Assembly: GCF_005938215.1 (NCBI RefSeq)
Contig: NZ_VCPD01000002.1
Coordinates: forward strand, 1 to 64,000
Direction: 5' to 3'
DNA: 64,000 nt
From: Ruegeria sediminis
Lineage (GTDB): Bacteria; Pseudomonadota; Alphaproteobacteria; Rhodobacterales; Rhodobacteraceae
A program made the translations under genes and the position numbers. The notes below the pieces were generated by a model. That model worked only from the letters and a program-made list of their open reading frames with translations. It searched no databases and was not told the DNA's origin. This document shows, in pieces, positions 63,640 to 64,000 of this stretch (position 1 is the first letter of the stretch; each line of letters begins with the position of its first letter).

Positions 63640-63881
63640 ATGGCCGACGACGACCGGTTTGGCGTTCGCGGAACATCGCGCTGGCCGGGTTCAACGACCT
63701 GCAGATCCTGCGCGGGCTGCCGCTGGAGCTTGCGACGACCGATGCCCACCGTTTCGAGATCGGCGAGGCGGCCGCCGAAATCGTCCTGACAAGGCAGCGG
63801 CAGCGCGGTGAAGCCGAGCCCGTCCGCAAGCTGTTGCATCCGACCGTGTCGAAGGGGAATTCGCTGGCGCCGAAGACGTGA
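63640..63881 (+). pseudogene. LacI-family regulator remnant (C-terminal end)
   Basis: From about 63672 the frame reads NIALAGFNDLQILRGLPLEL followed by ATTDAHRFEIGEAAAEIV and ends at TGA 63879-63881. This matches the C-terminal effector domain of LacI/GntR-type regulators (IAxAGFNDL, then RFEIG-x-x-AA). The DNA-binding domain and most of the effector domain are absent. The bases before 63672 resemble the preceding LacI segment only when frames are switched, suggesting deletions and frameshifts. It is a decayed regulator. Confidence 0.55.
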
Positions 63882-64000
63882 GCGCCGGTAGGGGTTCACA
63901 AGGCCGATGCCAGTATCGACGCCAACCGATCCGGTGCCAACCTGTGCGGGTTCGACTGCATCGAGCTTGACTTCTGCGCGGCTTCACAGATGGCGGGAAT
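63882..64000. other. Window end, unassigned
   Basis: One plus-strand frame stays open to the window edge (GANLCGFDCIELDFCAASQM) but has no recognised family or clear start. It may be part of another decayed or incoming gene. Confidence 0.3.

Noticed and set aside
1..64000. CRISPR arrays, tRNA/rRNA genes, prophage or integrative elements
   Set aside because: No regularly spaced repeats, no cloverleaf-like or rRNA sequences, and no integrase, capsid or conjugation genes were recognised on reading the window.

Overview
The window is a G+C-rich, densely packed chromosomal segment. It most resembles a marine alphaproteobacterium of the Rhodobacterales (Roseobacter-type). The basis is the gene content: many ABC, TRAP and BCCT importers, Lrp/LysR/LacI-controlled catabolic operons, organosulfonate enzymes, GTG/TTG starts and ATGA-type overlaps. 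The taxonomic placement is inference. No rRNA, tRNA, CRISPR array or intact mobile element was seen. Two degenerate remnants were found: the C-terminus of an IS6-type transposase near 10.1 kb and the C-terminus of a LacI-type regulator near 63.8 kb.

Layout. (1) 0-10 kb: the end of etfA, an AraC regulator on the minus strand, and a divergent operon of hydantoinase B and A subunits followed by a complete branched-chain-amino-acid-type ABC importer (two ATPases, two permeases, one binding protein). This looks like uptake and ATP-dependent opening of a cyclic amide. (2) 10.4-16.1 kb: a surface polysaccharide block (SDR epimerase, GT4 glycosyltransferase, GMC oxidoreductase with a ferredoxin-like cysteine motif, Wzx-type flippase). 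(3) 16.8-21.6 kb: the stress trio prkA-yeaH-spoVR. (4) 22.0-27.5 kb: a minus-strand operon rmlC-rmlB-rmlD-rmlA-GT8-rgpF for dTDP-rhamnose and a rhamnan-like glycan. (5) 27.7-34.4 kb: mprF, a DUF202 protein and cyoABCD (bo3 quinol oxidase). (6) 34.8-37.8 kb: a DUF3302/HlyD/NodT envelope export operon. (7) 37.8-45.9 kb: a LacI regulator and a divergent sugar-acid operon (TRAP transporter, enolase-superfamily dehydratase, IlvD/Edd dehydratase, 2-keto-3-deoxygluconate-type kinase) with a perfect 16-bp operator directly behind a clear promoter. (8) 46.2-48.3 kb: a universal stress protein and a BCCT betaine-type carrier.

(9) 48.4-63.4 kb is the most interesting part. A sulfonate/taurine-type ABC importer, whose permease carries an unusual cadherin-like periplasmic insert, lies divergent from a LysR regulator. 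The regulator is followed by an operon of a dimethylglycine-dehydrogenase-like enzyme, an L-cysteate sulfo-lyase (CuyA)-like enzyme, an Asp/Glu-racemase-family protein and a histidinol-dehydrogenase homologue closest to sulfopropanediol dehydrogenase HpsN. Together these suggest a route in which an amino-alcohol sulfonate such as D-cysteinolate is oxidised to D-cysteate, racemised to L-cysteate and cleaved to pyruvate, ammonia and sulfite. That assignment is inference. Next to it an Lrp/AsnC regulator faces a second operon of an M20 amidohydrolase, a 2,3-diaminopropionate ammonia-lyase, an M24 (ectoine-hydrolase-like) enzyme and a two-cysteine maleate-isomerase/EutA-like protein. The set resembles the ectoine degradation module but appears built around a diaminopropionate unit.
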